Of a stretch of DNA of 64,000 nucleotides, positions 50,144 to 58,457 are shown piece after piece. Location of the stretch: positions 62,001-126,000 of the forward strand of contig JBBSBV010000004.1 of assembly GCA_038250905.1 (NCBI GenBank), in the 5' to 3' direction. The notes under the pieces were generated by a model. That model was not told the DNA's origin and did not search any database. It worked only from the letters and a program-made list of their open reading frames with translations. The position numbers were made by a program, and so were the translations under genes. The DNA is from JAENVU01 sp038250905. Its GTDB lineage: Bacteria; Actinomycetota; Acidimicrobiia; IMCC26256; JAENVU01. Position 1 is the stretch's first letter; the number at the start of each line of letters is the position of its first letter.

Positions 50144-51277
50144 TCAGCCGGCGAGGCGCTCGATGACGAAGTCGATCGCCCGGGTGAGCGTCGCGATGTC
50201 GTCGGGCTCGACCGCGGGGAACATCCCGATGCGCAGCTGGTTGCGCCCCAACTTGCGGTAGGGCTCGGTGTCGACGATCCCGTTCGCCCGCAGGGTCTTG
50301 GCGATGGCCGCGGCGTCGATCGACTCGGCGAAGTCGATGGTGCCGACCACCGGGCTGCGCTCGTCGGGCTTCTCCACGTACGGCATCGCGACGGGCGATG
50401 CCTCGGCCCAGCCGTAGAGGATCTCCGCGCTGCGGTCGCACCGCCCGGCGGTCCACTCGAGGCCGCCGCCGGCGAGCATCCAGTCGATCTGCTCGGCGAG
50501 CAGGAACAGGGTGGCGAGCGCGGGGGTGTTGTAGGTCTGGTCGAGCCGCGACTGGTCGAGCGCGATCCCGAGATCGAGGCTGGCCGGCACCCAGCGGTCG
50601 GTGGCGGCGATCCGCTCGATGCGCGCCGCCGCGGCGGGTGAGATCGCGGCGAGCCACAGGCCGCCGTCGCCGCCGAAGCACTTCTGGGGCGCGAAGTAGT
50701 ACGCGTCGGTCTGGGTCGGGTCGAACCGCACTCCGCCGGCCGCAGAGGTGGCGTCGACGAGGACGAGCTGCTCGGCGGTCGCACCGTCGGGTCGCCGGAT
50801 GGGCAATGCGACGCCGGTGGACGTCTCGTTGTGGGGCCAGCAGTACGCATCGACGGTGGCGCTCGCCTCGGGGCTGGGATGGGTCCCGGGCGCGCTCTCG
50901 ATGACCTCGGGATCGTCGAGGTGGGGCGCGGTGCGGGTGACGGTCGCGAACTTGGAGGAGAACTCGCCGCAGACCACGTGCTGGCTGCGGGACTCGATCA
51001 GTCCGAAGCTGGCGGCGTCCCAGAACGCAGTGGAACCGCCGTTGCCGAGGATCACCTCGTAACCGTCGGGCAGTGAGAAGAGTTCGGCGATCCCGGCGCG
51101 GACCCGGCCGACGACCGATTTCACCGTGGCCTGCCGGTGACTGGTGCCGAGGTAGTCGCCCGCCCGGCCCGCGAGGGCCTCGACGGCGGCGACCCGGACC
51201 TTCGACGGCCCGGAACCGAACCGGCCGTCGGCGGGCCGGAGTTCGGGTGGGAGGACGATGGCGGTGAGATCGGTCAT
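50144..51277 (-). CDS. serC: Phosphoserine aminotransferase
   Basis: A 377-residue PLP enzyme. It opens with 'DGRFGSGPSKVR', the actinobacterial SerC signature. 'YLGTSHRQATVKSVVGRVR' binds phosphate, and 'YYFAPQKCFGGDGGLW' carries the PLP-binding Lys. It converts phosphohydroxypyruvate to phosphoserine with glutamate as donor, the second step of serine synthesis. Serine is also the precursor for selenocysteinyl-tRNA, though the neighbourhood with the selenoprotein operon may be chance. The GTG at 51295 is an alternative start, adding six residues. Confidence 0.93.
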   Translation of the reverse strand: MTDLTAIVLPPELRPADGRFGSGPSKVRVAAVEALAGRAGDYLGTSHRQATVKSVVGRVRAGIAELFSLPDGYEVILGNGGSTAFWDAASFGLIESRSQHVVCGEFSSKFATVTRTAPHLDDPEVIESAPGTHPSPEASATVDAYCWPHNETSTGVALPIRRPDGATAEQLVLVDATSAAGGVRFDPTQTDAYYFAPQKCFGGDGGLWLAAISPAAAARIERIAATDRWVPASLDLGIALDQSRLDQTYNTPALATLFLLAEQIDWMLAGGGLEWTAGRCDRSAEILYGWAEASPVAMPYVEKPDERSPVVGTIDFAESIDAAAIAKTLRANGIVDTEPYRKLGRNQLRIGMFPAVEPDDIATLTRAIDFVIERLAG

Positions 51278-51304
51278 GGGGGGGTCGGTGGTCACCCGTC
51301 GAGA

Positions 51305-51961
51305 TTACGCGTCGACCGGGCTGGGGGTCGGGGTAGTAGCCGTGTGTTCCTCGGCATACCAGGCCGGTCGGTGGTGCTTCGCCCAGGATGTCGAGACCGT
51401 GCCGACGGTCATGCCCCGCAGGGACTCGAGGTCGCGGAAGGCGAGCACGATGTGGCCGAAGACGGTGATCCAGATCAGCACGCCGAACCACTGGTGGACG
51501 AAGTCGGCGCCGGTGCGGATGTCGGTCGAGAACGACTGGTTCCAGTACATGATCGAACCAGTCGCGGCGAGGACGAGGGCGGCGGCGGGGACGAAGGCCG
51601 CGTTCAGCTTCTGGCCCGGGTTGAACTTCCCGAGCCGCACCGTGCGGTCCTTGGCGAACGATTTCATCCAACGGACGTCGTCGCGCGACCACCGGTTGAT
51701 CCGCCGCGCGTCGGCGCGCAGCGAGCGGCCCCACCGGGGGATCACCGCGATCGCGAACGCGACCACGATGCCGAGGCCCGAGTACACGTGCACCGCGCGG
51801 ACCGCCTCGCGATCGGGGATCAGCGATTGCCCCCAGCCGAAGTAGAACATCGCGCCGGTGCTCATCGTGATGGTGAAGAGCGTGGCGTTCACCCAGTGGG
51901 CGATGCGTTCGACCCGGGTGAAGCGCGGCACCCGCGTGGCCGGCTCAGGTCTGCTGATCAT
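51305..51961 (-). CDS. Cytochrome b subunit paired with the molybdoenzyme
   Basis: A 218-residue four-helix membrane protein of the cytochrome b561/formate dehydrogenase gamma type. 'RVERIAHWVNATLFTITMST' carries the first haem His at helix 1. 'AVRAVHVYSGLGIVVAFAIA' and 'HQWFGVLIWITVFGHIVLAF' carry the others. It probably passes electrons from the adjacent molybdopterin enzyme to the quinone pool. Its start overlaps the end of that gene by 17 bp. Confidence 0.85.
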   Translation of the reverse strand: MISRPEPATRVPRFTRVERIAHWVNATLFTITMSTGAMFYFGWGQSLIPDREAVRAVHVYSGLGIVVAFAIAVIPRWGRSLRADARRINRWSRDDVRWMKSFAKDRTVRLGKFNPGQKLNAAFVPAAALVLAATGSIMYWNQSFSTDIRTGADFVHQWFGVLIWITVFGHIVLAFRDLESLRGMTVGTVSTSWAKHHRPAWYAEEHTATTPTPSPVDA

Positions 51962-52673
51962 TACGTCCGTTCGACTCGCCGACCCACGCGTCGATGTCGT
52001 AGCCGCGGTCCTCCCAGTAGCCGGGGATCACCGAGTCGACGACCTCGATGCCATCGAGCCATTTCACGGACTTGTAGCCGTACATCGGCGCCACGTAGAG
52101 GCGGACCGGTCCGCCGTGGTCGCTCGACACCGGTTTGCCGTCGAGTTCGTACGCGACGATGACGTCGTCGCGCCGGGCCTGTTCCATCGTGAGGCTCTCC
52201 GTGTACGTGCCGTCGAAGCTGGTGAGCCGGAGCGCCTTGCCCTCCGGTTTCACGCCGGCGCGGTCGAGCAGGTCGGCAACCCGGACGCCGCGCCACTTCA
52301 CCCCGAGCACCCGCCAGCCGGTCACACACTGGAAGTCGCGATCGAGCTTCGTCGGCGGCATGGCCTTCAGCGCTTCGTAGGTGAGGGTGAAGGGCTGGTC
52401 CACGAGGCCGCCCACGCGGAGGCGGTACTCGGCGGTGGATCGGCTCGGGTAGCCGTCGGTGACGGTGTAGTAGCGCCACCCGCCACCACCCGGGAGGATG
52501 CCGAGCAGTCCGGTTTTGTCGTCCTTGGCGATGCGCTGGAGCCAGTTCGAGACGGTCGAACCGGTGAAGATGCCGACGGTGCCGATGCCCAGGAGACCGA
52601 TGAAGACCCGCCGCCCGACCGGGGTGCCGCGCTCGGCCGGCTCCGGTTCGCTCGTCACTTCGTCTTCGGCCAC
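51945..52673 (-). CDS. Molybdopterin-dependent oxidoreductase, sulfite oxidase family
   Basis: A 242-residue protein with a Tat-like N-terminus: twin arginine at about 21-22 in 'GRRVFIGLLGIGTVG'. The catalytic domain includes 'DFQCVTGWRVLGVKW', where Cys116 is the molybdenum thiolate ligand, and 'DHGGPVRLYVAPMYGYKSVKW'. This is the size and layout of YedY/MsrP-type enzymes that reduce oxidised Met or act on sulfite. The membrane cytochrome b partner fits the MsrPQ logic. GTG start with TACCCT 6 nt upstream and no Shine-Dalgarno. Confidence 0.9.
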   Translation of the reverse strand: MAEDEVTSEPEPAERGTPVGRRVFIGLLGIGTVGIFTGSTVSNWLQRIAKDDKTGLLGILPGGGGWRYYTVTDGYPSRSTAEYRLRVGGLVDQPFTLTYEALKAMPPTKLDRDFQCVTGWRVLGVKWRGVRVADLLDRAGVKPEGKALRLTSFDGTYTESLTMEQARRDDVIVAYELDGKPVSSDHGGPVRLYVAPMYGYKSVKWLDGIEVVDSVIPGYWEDRGYDIDAWVGESNGRNDQQT

Positions 52674-52679
52674 GGTTCC

Positions 52680-52685
52680 AGGGTA
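52680..52685 (-). promoter_or_regulatory. Putative -10 box, leaderless molybdoenzyme gene
   Basis: TACCCT on the minus strand, 6 nt before the GTG at 52673. Confidence 0.45.
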
Positions 52686-52745
52686 GAGGCCGGTTCGCCG
52701 GGACTTGTCGCGGTGCTCCTTACGATCCGGGGAACTTCAACGGGG

Positions 52746-54152
52746 TTACTCGACCCCGATCGCGACGACCTCGGCGAACGACTGCTCGAGACAGCTCATG
52801 AACAGCGTCCGGTCGGGAACCGCGACCGAGTCGAGGTTCACGCCGATGCAGCACGTCCCACAGTGGGACAGCAACGTGATGTTGATGGCGGCACCCGACA
52901 GCGGGCCGAACGCGTACATGCGCGCGAGCTCGGCCCCGCCGGCGAAGATGGGGAACGGCGCACCCGGCACGTTCGACGTCACGAAGTCGGCGCCCTTGAG
53001 CATCGAGCCGAAGATCGCGGTGGTGACGGTGGTGGGCAACTGGTTCAACACCCCGGCCAGGGCATCGGTCAGGGTCACCGCGGGTTCGTCGCGCACGATC
53101 CGGGCGAGGCGTCCGATCTCGACGATCCGCTCGGCCGGGTCCTTGATCATCATGGGCACGAGGAAGCGCGCCGGGGTGAAGTGGTTGCCGCCGAGATGCG
53201 CCGACGATTCCCGGAGGTTGATCGGCATGACCATCCGCAGGTCGTCGACGTGCTCGCCGTGGAACTCGTGGTACTTCGCGAGACCACCGATGACCGCGGC
53301 GACGAACGCGTCGTTCAGCGAGCCGCCGGCGGCCTTCCCCGCGCGCTTGAGGTCGTCGAGGGGAACGTCGAGCACGCCGAGGCTGCGCGCCAACGTGCGG
53401 GCCCGCATCAACGGGGAGTGGGGCGTGGTGGCCGGCGCCAGGTAGCGCGCGACGGAACTGCCGACCTCGAGGGCCTGCGCGGTGGTCTCCCGCGGGTGTC
53501 GGGCCATCGCGTTGGAGGCCTGCCACACATCGATCACCGATCGGCGCGCCATGCCGAAGATCCGACGCCGCCGGTGGCTGAGCGACTTGATGACGAGGTC
53601 GGTGGGACCGAAGGTCGGGATGGCCTCGACCTCGTCGAGCGGGCCCTGGTCGGCCGGTTCCCGCTCGAAGTCGAAGAGCATGAGCAGGAGCTTCATCCCG
53701 CCGACACCGTCGGTCATCGAGTGGTGCACCTTCATGACGAACGCGCAGCGGCCGCCCTCGAGTCCCTCGACGAGCGTGTACTCCCAGAGCGGGCGGGCGC
53801 GGTCGAAACCGGCCATGGTGGCGTTGCGCGCGATGTCGAAGACCGCCGCGTCGGTCGGCTCGCACACCCGTACCCGGCGCAGGTGGTACGCGAGGTCGAA
53901 GTGGTCGTCGCCCGACCAGTGCGGCGGTCCCATCCGCAGCAGGGGAGTGGCGACCCGCTGCCGCATCCGCGGGATGAGCCACGAGCCCCGCTCGATCCGG
54001 GCCACGAGCGTGTTCCAGTCCGGTGCCCGATCGAAGAAGAGCACGGTGACGATCGTCGAGCGGAGCAGCGGGTCCTTCTCGATGTTCCACATCAGCGCGT
54101 CGGAGTCGCTCATGTGCGCTTCGAAGCGCTCGGCGTCCTGGAGTCGGGGCAT
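52746..54152 (-). CDS. Wax ester synthase / diacylglycerol acyltransferase (WS/DGAT)
   Basis: A 468-residue member of the WS/DGAT family of actinobacteria. 'KVHHSMTDGVGGMKLL' holds the catalytic HHxxxDG (about residues 133-139); the C-terminal half has 'GSLNDAFVAAVIGGLAKYHE', also characteristic. It condenses acyl-CoA with a fatty alcohol or diacylglycerol to store neutral lipid. The ATG at 54152 follows GGGAG at about 6 nt. The nearby crotonase, acyl-CoA ligase and dehydrogenase fit a lipid-storage and beta-oxidation theme. Confidence 0.92.
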   Translation of the reverse strand: MPRLQDAERFEAHMSDSDALMWNIEKDPLLRSTIVTVLFFDRAPDWNTLVARIERGSWLIPRMRQRVATPLLRMGPPHWSGDDHFDLAYHLRRVRVCEPTDAAVFDIARNATMAGFDRARPLWEYTLVEGLEGGRCAFVMKVHHSMTDGVGGMKLLLMLFDFEREPADQGPLDEVEAIPTFGPTDLVIKSLSHRRRRIFGMARRSVIDVWQASNAMARHPRETTAQALEVGSSVARYLAPATTPHSPLMRARTLARSLGVLDVPLDDLKRAGKAAGGSLNDAFVAAVIGGLAKYHEFHGEHVDDLRMVMPINLRESSAHLGGNHFTPARFLVPMMIKDPAERIVEIGRLARIVRDEPAVTLTDALAGVLNQLPTTVTTAIFGSMLKGADFVTSNVPGAPFPIFAGGAELARMYAFGPLSGAAINITLLSHCGTCCIGVNLDSVAVPDRTLFMSCLEQSFAEVVAIGVE

Positions 54153-54244
54153 TGCGCTCTCCCTACGCGGCGAAACCCCGATGCTACGGGATCACCCGCT
54201 CATCGGGTATCCGGGCAGTCGCCGCGTCGGCCCCGCGATCTTGG

Positions 54245-55018
54245 TCAGTCGGTCTGGTCGCGGCCCCGACCGATGACCGAACCGCGTCGGCGCCCGATCT
54301 CCTCGGGGTCGAGGCGCCAGGCCCGGAAGTAGGACTGCTCGTTGTCGATGCTCTCGGCGACCGTCACCTTCTCGTTGAGGTCGTACAGCTGCTTCAGGTT
54401 CCGGACCGCGGCCTGGTCGTTGCCGGCGATGTCGACGGCGAGTTGCTGGGCCGTCGGCAGCAGGTCGGTGTGCGGGACCACGTGGTTCACCAAGCCGGCG
54501 GCGAGGGCGTCGGTCGCGCTGAGGAAGTTGCCGGTGAGACTCATCTCCCGGGCCCGTCGGAAGCCGACGGCGGCGGGCAGGAACACGCTCATCCCACCCG
54601 CGGGCATGACCCCCACCCGGGCGTGGGTGTCGCCGAAGAACGCCTGCTCCGACGCGACGAGGAAGTCGCACGCGAGGGCGAGCTCGAACCCACCGGTGAC
54701 GCACGCGCCGTTGATCGCCCCGATCACCGGTTTGGTCGCGTGCCACAGCGCGGCGAACGGACTCACCCGTGCGTCGTCGGCGCCCCCCACGAGGTTCTTG
54801 CCACCGTCGGCCAGTTCCCGGAGGTCGAGCCCGGCACAGAAGGCGGGATCGGCGCCGGTGAGGACGACCACGTCGACGTCGGTGTCGGCCTCCGCGTCGA
54901 GGAGCGCCGCGCCGAGTTCGACCTGCAGCGCGACGTTCAGCGCGTTGCGGGATTCGGGTCGGTTCAGGGTGATCGTGCGGACCCGGTCGACGGTGGCGAC
55001 GATGGTGAGTTCGGTCAT
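54245..55018 (-). CDS. Enoyl-CoA hydratase/isomerase family protein (crotonase)
   Basis: A 257-residue crotonase. 'LNRPESRNALNVALQ' and 'GADPAFCAGLDLREL' include the first oxyanion loop. 'PVIGAINGACVTGGFELALACD' contains the second oxyanion Gly, while the usual first catalytic Glu is replaced by Thr/Gly ('VTGGFE'), so the hydratase role is not certain. The second acidic position lies in 'FFGDTHARVGVMPAGGM'. TACCCT lies 6 nt before the ATG, with no Shine-Dalgarno. Confidence 0.88.
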   Translation of the reverse strand: MTELTIVATVDRVRTITLNRPESRNALNVALQVELGAALLDAEADTDVDVVVLTGADPAFCAGLDLRELADGGKNLVGGADDARVSPFAALWHATKPVIGAINGACVTGGFELALACDFLVASEQAFFGDTHARVGVMPAGGMSVFLPAAVGFRRAREMSLTGNFLSATDALAAGLVNHVVPHTDLLPTAQQLAVDIAGNDQAAVRNLKQLYDLNEKVTVAESIDNEQSYFRAWRLDPEEIGRRRGSVIGRGRDQTD

Positions 55019-55024
55019 CCGGGC

Positions 55025-55030
55025 AGGGTA
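55025..55030 (-). promoter_or_regulatory. Putative -10 box, leaderless crotonase gene
   Basis: TACCCT on the minus strand, 6 nt before the ATG at 55018, in the gap after the SIMPL stop. Confidence 0.4.
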
Positions 55031-55043
55031 GAGCGCAACGGGC

Positions 55044-55769
55044 TCACGCGATCTCGTAGACGACCTTCACGTGGATCTGCATGTCCTGGGTCCCCGCCGA
55101 AACGGGAATCCCGGCCGACGCGTTGCGGGCCAGATCGGCCTGCGCGAACGAAACGCCCGTCGGAACCGGGTCTCGCTCCTCGACGATCGTGCGCACCGCG
55201 CCGAGATGCACGTGCGCGGCGGACGCGAGTTGCGCGGCCTGGTCGTGGGCGGCGACGACCGCTCGCGTGCGGGCCTGGCGGACGACGGGTCCGGTGTCCT
55301 CGATCGACAACTCGATCGAATCGACGCGGAGGTCGTCGCCCCCGAGCTTGGCCGCGGCGTCGATCACCTTGCCGGCGTTGGGCACGTCGTGGGTCTTGGC
55401 GGTCATGCGGGTGGAGACGGTGTAACCGGTGATGTGGCCGTGGTTGTCGAACGTGGGATACATCGAGATGTTGGACGTCTGGATGTCCCGCTCGGGTACG
55501 CCGACGAACTTCAGCGCGTTGGTCACGCCGTCGACGCGCTGCGCGTTGTTGGCCAACGCCTCGGTGGCGGAGGCACCCCGCGAGTCGGCGCCGAGCCGGA
55601 TGACGGCGGTGTCCGGGACACCCGCCGCGGTGCCGGTGGAGCTGCCGGTGATCGTGCGGACCGGGCGATCGGATGCCGCATCGGCAGTGGCGGGGGAGCA
55701 GGCGGTGATCGCGAGCAACGCGGCGATCGATCCGAGGATGGGCAGGACACAGGTCGATCGCGGGTGCAT
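55044..55769 (-). CDS. SIMPL (DUF541) domain lipoprotein
   Basis: A 241-residue lipoprotein; lipobox 'LAITAC' with lipidated Cys24. 'GVPDTAVIRLGADSRGASAT' and 'ALKFVGVPERDIQTSNISMY' are the SIMPL-domain strands; 'VDSIELSIEDTG' and 'ARTRAVVAAHDQAAQLA' follow in order. The family is periplasmic or surface exposed and its role is unclear. GGAAGG lies 7 nt before the ATG. The upstream gap holds the third copy of the TTGCAC-type palindrome. Confidence 0.87.
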   Translation of the reverse strand: MHPRSTCVLPILGSIAALLAITACSPATADAASDRPVRTITGSSTGTAAGVPDTAVIRLGADSRGASATEALANNAQRVDGVTNALKFVGVPERDIQTSNISMYPTFDNHGHITGYTVSTRMTAKTHDVPNAGKVIDAAAKLGGDDLRVDSIELSIEDTGPVVRQARTRAVVAAHDQAAQLASAAHVHLGAVRTIVEERDPVPTGVSFAQADLARNASAGIPVSAGTQDMQIHVKVVYEIA

Positions 55770-55840
55770 GGCACACCTTCCGGGCAGCGTTCGGGACGCC
55801 GCTATGACGGTTGGCCGCCGCGCCCGGTTCCCGGAAGTTG

Positions 55841-55857
55841 TTGCACAGGTCGTGCTG
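55841..55857. promoter_or_regulatory. TTGCACAGGTCGTGC copy in a divergent gap
   Basis: 15 bp are identical to 45586-45600; the right arm diverges after GTGC. It sits between the divergent SIMPL lipoprotein (72 bp away) and the PH-like membrane protein. Confidence 0.45.
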
Positions 55858-55909
55858 ATTGCAGGCCCGGGTTGTGCTGACGGGCCATACCACCCACAAT
55901 GGTTCCACG

Positions 55910-56446
55910 ATGCCTGAGCTGAGTGCCGATTCCACAGTCGCACCCGCTCCGGTTGTCGCCCCTGACAACCGGCCGGCGAGTGGCCCGACGCTGACGCTCC
56001 GGCCGCGCCTGGTGTTCCGGTTGGCCGGACCCCTGTTGATCGTGCTCGGGGTGGCCGGTGTGGCCGCCGGATACCTCGCGGCCACCGCGATCGCGGTGAT
56101 CGGCGTGTTCGGCCTGGTCGCCTGGCTCCAGCGAGTCTCGATCGACGAGCACCAGGTCGTCATCCGGGGTGTGCGCTCCTCGACCACCCTGCCCATCGAC
56201 GCGATCGACGAGGTCCGGCTCCGGCGGGTCCCGTTCGGCCCCAAGCACGGGCTGCGCAAGAGCTATCGGTTCGGCCCGTTCTCGTCGACGCCCATCCGAC
56301 TCCGGCTGATCCGCGCCGACGTCACCCTCGTGCAACTCACCGCCGTCTACTGGGAGGGCTGGGCCGGTCTGGTCCGCTACCTCCTCGCCGTTCCCGCGAT
56401 CGATTCCGACAGCCGCACCCGCGGCCGCCTGGAGCGGTACGGCTGA
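55910..56446 (+). CDS. Membrane protein with PH-like domain
   Basis: A 178-residue protein with two hydrophobic helices at about 36-70 ('LLIVLGVAGVAAGYLAATAI') and a C-terminal soluble domain with bPH-like strands: 'VSIDEHQVVIRGVRSST', 'IDAIDEVRLRRVPFGPKHG', 'IRLRLIRADVTLVQLTAVYW'. Such domains often bind lipids or partners at the membrane. I start at the ATG at 55910; the frame is open for 17 more codons. Role unknown. Confidence 0.7.
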   Translation: MPELSADSTVAPAPVVAPDNRPASGPTLTLRPRLVFRLAGPLLIVLGVAGVAAGYLAATAIAVIGVFGLVAWLQRVSIDEHQVVIRGVRSSTTLPIDAIDEVRLRRVPFGPKHGLRKSYRFGPFSSTPIRLRLIRADVTLVQLTAVYWEGWAGLVRYLLAVPAIDSDSRTRGRLERYG

Positions 56447-56453
56447 CCTGTCG

Positions 56454-56538
56454 GGCCGTACGCTCACGCTCCTCCTCGTCATGCGTGACGGGAGGTTCGT
56501 TCCCGGCCTGCTTGCCTCCGCAAGCTCCGGCTCGGGGG
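56454..56538 (-). repeat. Intergenic repeat family, copy D (inverted)
   Basis: Read on the minus strand it gives GAGCCGGAGCTTGCGGAG, GGAACGAACCTCCCG, GCATGACG and AGGAGCGTGAGCGTACGG, in the same order as copies B and C. It fills the gap between two plus-strand genes. Confidence 0.65.
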
Positions 56539-56578
56539 TCCCGAACGATGACGCTCGATTCTTTGCGTTCCTGACCGC

Positions 56579-56610
56579 TTGCAATCTTCAACTCGGATAT
56601 TTAGTATCCG
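56579..56610 (+). promoter_or_regulatory. Rrf2 promoter with overlapping operator
   Basis: TTGCAA (56579-56584), 17-nt spacer, TAGTAT (56602-56607): a near-consensus -35/-10. CGGATA-TTTAG-TATCCG (56594-56610) is a perfect 6-bp inverted repeat covering the -10 box. The GTG start follows 8 nt after the -10, so the mRNA is likely leaderless and autorepressed. Confidence 0.7.
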
Positions 56611-56615
56611 GGTTT

Positions 56616-57104
56616 GTGAAACTCTCTGATGGGATCGAGTGGGGCGTCCACGTGGCGACGTTGCTCGCGGTGCTCCCTCCGGACGCGGCCTTGCCGGCCG
56701 CTCGTCTGGCCGAGTTCCACGGGGTGCCCGCGGCGTACCTGGCCAAGCACCTGCAGGCGCTGAGCCGGGCCGGGATCCTCGAATCGGTCCAGGGCGCACG
56801 CGGGGGATACCGGCTGGCGCGCCCGGCCGCGCAGATCACGGTGCTCGACGTCGTGGAGGCCATCGACGGCACCGAGCCCGCGTTTCGCTGCCACGAGATC
56901 CGTCGGCGCGGGCCCGCGGCCCAACCTGCGAGCGCGTACCCGCTGCCGTGCGCGATCCAACGCGTGATGAGCAGCGCCGACACGGTGTGGCGCGCGTCGC
57001 TCCGCAGCGTCACCGTCGCCGACCTGGTGGCCACGGTCGCCCAGGACGCACCCCCGGCCGGCCTCGTCGCCGGCGCGCACTGGCTCCAGGAGGTACTGCC
57101 ATGA
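56616..57104 (+). CDS. Rrf2 family transcriptional regulator
   Basis: A 162-residue Rrf2 winged-helix protein: 'KLSDGIEWGVHVATLLAVLP' opening, recognition helix 'FHGVPAAYLAKHLQALS', wing 'SVQGARGGYRLARPA'. 'RCHEIRRRG' and 'PLPCAIQRVM' hold one Cys each, fewer than the three of Fe-S-binding IscR or NsrR, so cluster binding is doubtful. It probably controls the two downstream genes, with which it overlaps by 4 bp each. GTG at 56616 lies just after a strong promoter. Confidence 0.9.
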   Translation: MKLSDGIEWGVHVATLLAVLPPDAALPAARLAEFHGVPAAYLAKHLQALSRAGILESVQGARGGYRLARPAAQITVLDVVEAIDGTEPAFRCHEIRRRGPAAQPASAYPLPCAIQRVMSSADTVWRASLRSVTVADLVATVAQDAPPAGLVAGAHWLQEVLP

Positions 57105-58030
57105 AGACGTTCCTCACCGGCGGCACCGGCGTGGTCGGCCGGTCGCTCGTTCCCCGGCTGGTCGCGGCCGGTCACGACGTGCGCGCGGTCTGCCGGCGCG
57201 ATGACGCCGCAAGGTGGTTGCGGACCTTCGGCGCGGAACCGATCAGGGTCGATCTCTTCGATGCCGACGCGGTGCGCCTCGCCGTGGAGGGCACCGACGC
57301 GGTGCTGCATCTCGCGACCAACGTGCCGAACCTCACCAAGGCCGGACGGCCGAAGGGTTGGGACACCCACAACCGGCTACGGGTGGAGGCAACCACGAAC
57401 CTGGTGGCGGCGGCCCGCGCGGCCGGAGTCGGTCGGTTCGTGAAGGAATCGATCACCTTCATCTACCGCGACGCGGGTGACGCCTGGATCGATGAGGACG
57501 CGCCCGTCCTCGACGGCGGTGGAGCCCTGCAGCCGACCGTCGACGGGGAACGGATCGCGCTCGAGTTCGCGGCGGACGGCATCGCGACGGTGCTGCGCTT
57601 CGGGTTGTTCTACGGCGGGACCGACAACCGGGGGACCGACGAGGCGTTGAAGTTGGCCAAGCTCGGCCGCTCCTCCATCGCGGGATCCAAGACTGCCTTC
57701 ATGTCGTCGATCCACTGCGACGACGTCGCCACCGCGGTGATCGCCGCGTTGACCGTCGGGCCGGGGATCTACAACGTCACCGACGACACGCCCGTGACGC
57801 GCGGCGAATACCTCGCGGCGTTCGCGACGGCGTTCGGCATTCGGACACCGAAGCCCACGCCGGCCGTCGTGGTGAAGCTCGCGGGCGGATCCGGCGCGGC
57901 CGGTCTGGTGGCGTCGCAGCGCGTGTCCAACGCGAAGTTCCGCTCGGCGACCGGATGGTCGCCGACGTATCCCGACGTTCGGGTGGGGTGGGCGGCCGAA
58001 GCCGCGGCCCGGAAGAAAGGTCAGCGATGA
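57101..58030 (+). CDS. NAD-dependent epimerase/dehydratase, extended SDR
   Basis: A 309-residue extended SDR. 'FLTGGTGVVGRSLVPRLVAAG' (dinucleotide motif, residues about 4-24), 'AVLHLATNVP', 'FVKESITFIY' with Ser/Tyr, and a substrate domain with 'MSSIHCDDVATAVIAAL'. The catalytic YxxxK is not evident where expected, so it may be a reductase or NmrA-like sensor. AGGAGG precedes the ATG, which overlaps the regulator's stop. Likely regulated by the Rrf2 protein. Confidence 0.85.
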   Translation: MKTFLTGGTGVVGRSLVPRLVAAGHDVRAVCRRDDAARWLRTFGAEPIRVDLFDADAVRLAVEGTDAVLHLATNVPNLTKAGRPKGWDTHNRLRVEATTNLVAAARAAGVGRFVKESITFIYRDAGDAWIDEDAPVLDGGGALQPTVDGERIALEFAADGIATVLRFGLFYGGTDNRGTDEALKLAKLGRSSIAGSKTAFMSSIHCDDVATAVIAALTVGPGIYNVTDDTPVTRGEYLAAFATAFGIRTPKPTPAVVVKLAGGSGAAGLVASQRVSNAKFRSATGWSPTYPDVRVGWAAEAAARKKGQR

Positions 58031-58449
58031 GGGAACGGATCCTGCGGATCGGATTGCTCTACGAAGCCGGCGCGTTCGCGTTGGTGGGCTTCTGGGCGGC
58101 GTTCGCGCCCCGGTCCTTCTATACCGACTTCCCGGTGGCGGGCCGGCACTGGATCTCGCCGGACGGGCCGTACAACCAGCACCTCATCCGCGACGTCGGC
58201 GAACTCAGCCTCGCCCTGCTCGTGGTGATGGTGGCCGCACTCGTGACGTTGTCGATCCCGCTGGTCCGTACCGCACTGGTGGCGGTGATCGTGAACGGCG
58301 TTCTCCACGTCGTGTACCACACGCGGCATCTCGACCACTTTTCTTCGAGTGACGGCGTCGCGGTGATCGGGAGCCTGGTGCTCGCGCCGATCGTGGCGGT
58401 GGGACTGCTCGTGCTCACCCGCTCGCCGGCGCGGACCGCGCCGGCGTAG
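58027..58449 (+). CDS. Small four-helix membrane protein in Rrf2 operon
   Basis: A 140-residue protein with four hydrophobic helices: 'EAGAFALVGFWAAFAP', 'LSLALLVVMVAALVTLSI', 'ALVAVIVNGVLHVVYH' and 'IGSLVLAPIVAVGLLVL'. A conserved-looking 'FYTDFPVAGRHWISPDGPYN' loop lies after the first. Family unknown to me; similar small proteins are found next to NAD-binding epimerases. The ATG overlaps the epimerase stop by 4 bp, so the three genes form one coupled operon. Confidence 0.75.
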   Translation: MRERILRIGLLYEAGAFALVGFWAAFAPRSFYTDFPVAGRHWISPDGPYNQHLIRDVGELSLALLVVMVAALVTLSIPLVRTALVAVIVNGVLHVVYHTRHLDHFSSSDGVAVIGSLVLAPIVAVGLLVLTRSPARTAPA

Positions 58450-58457
58450 GGGATCGC

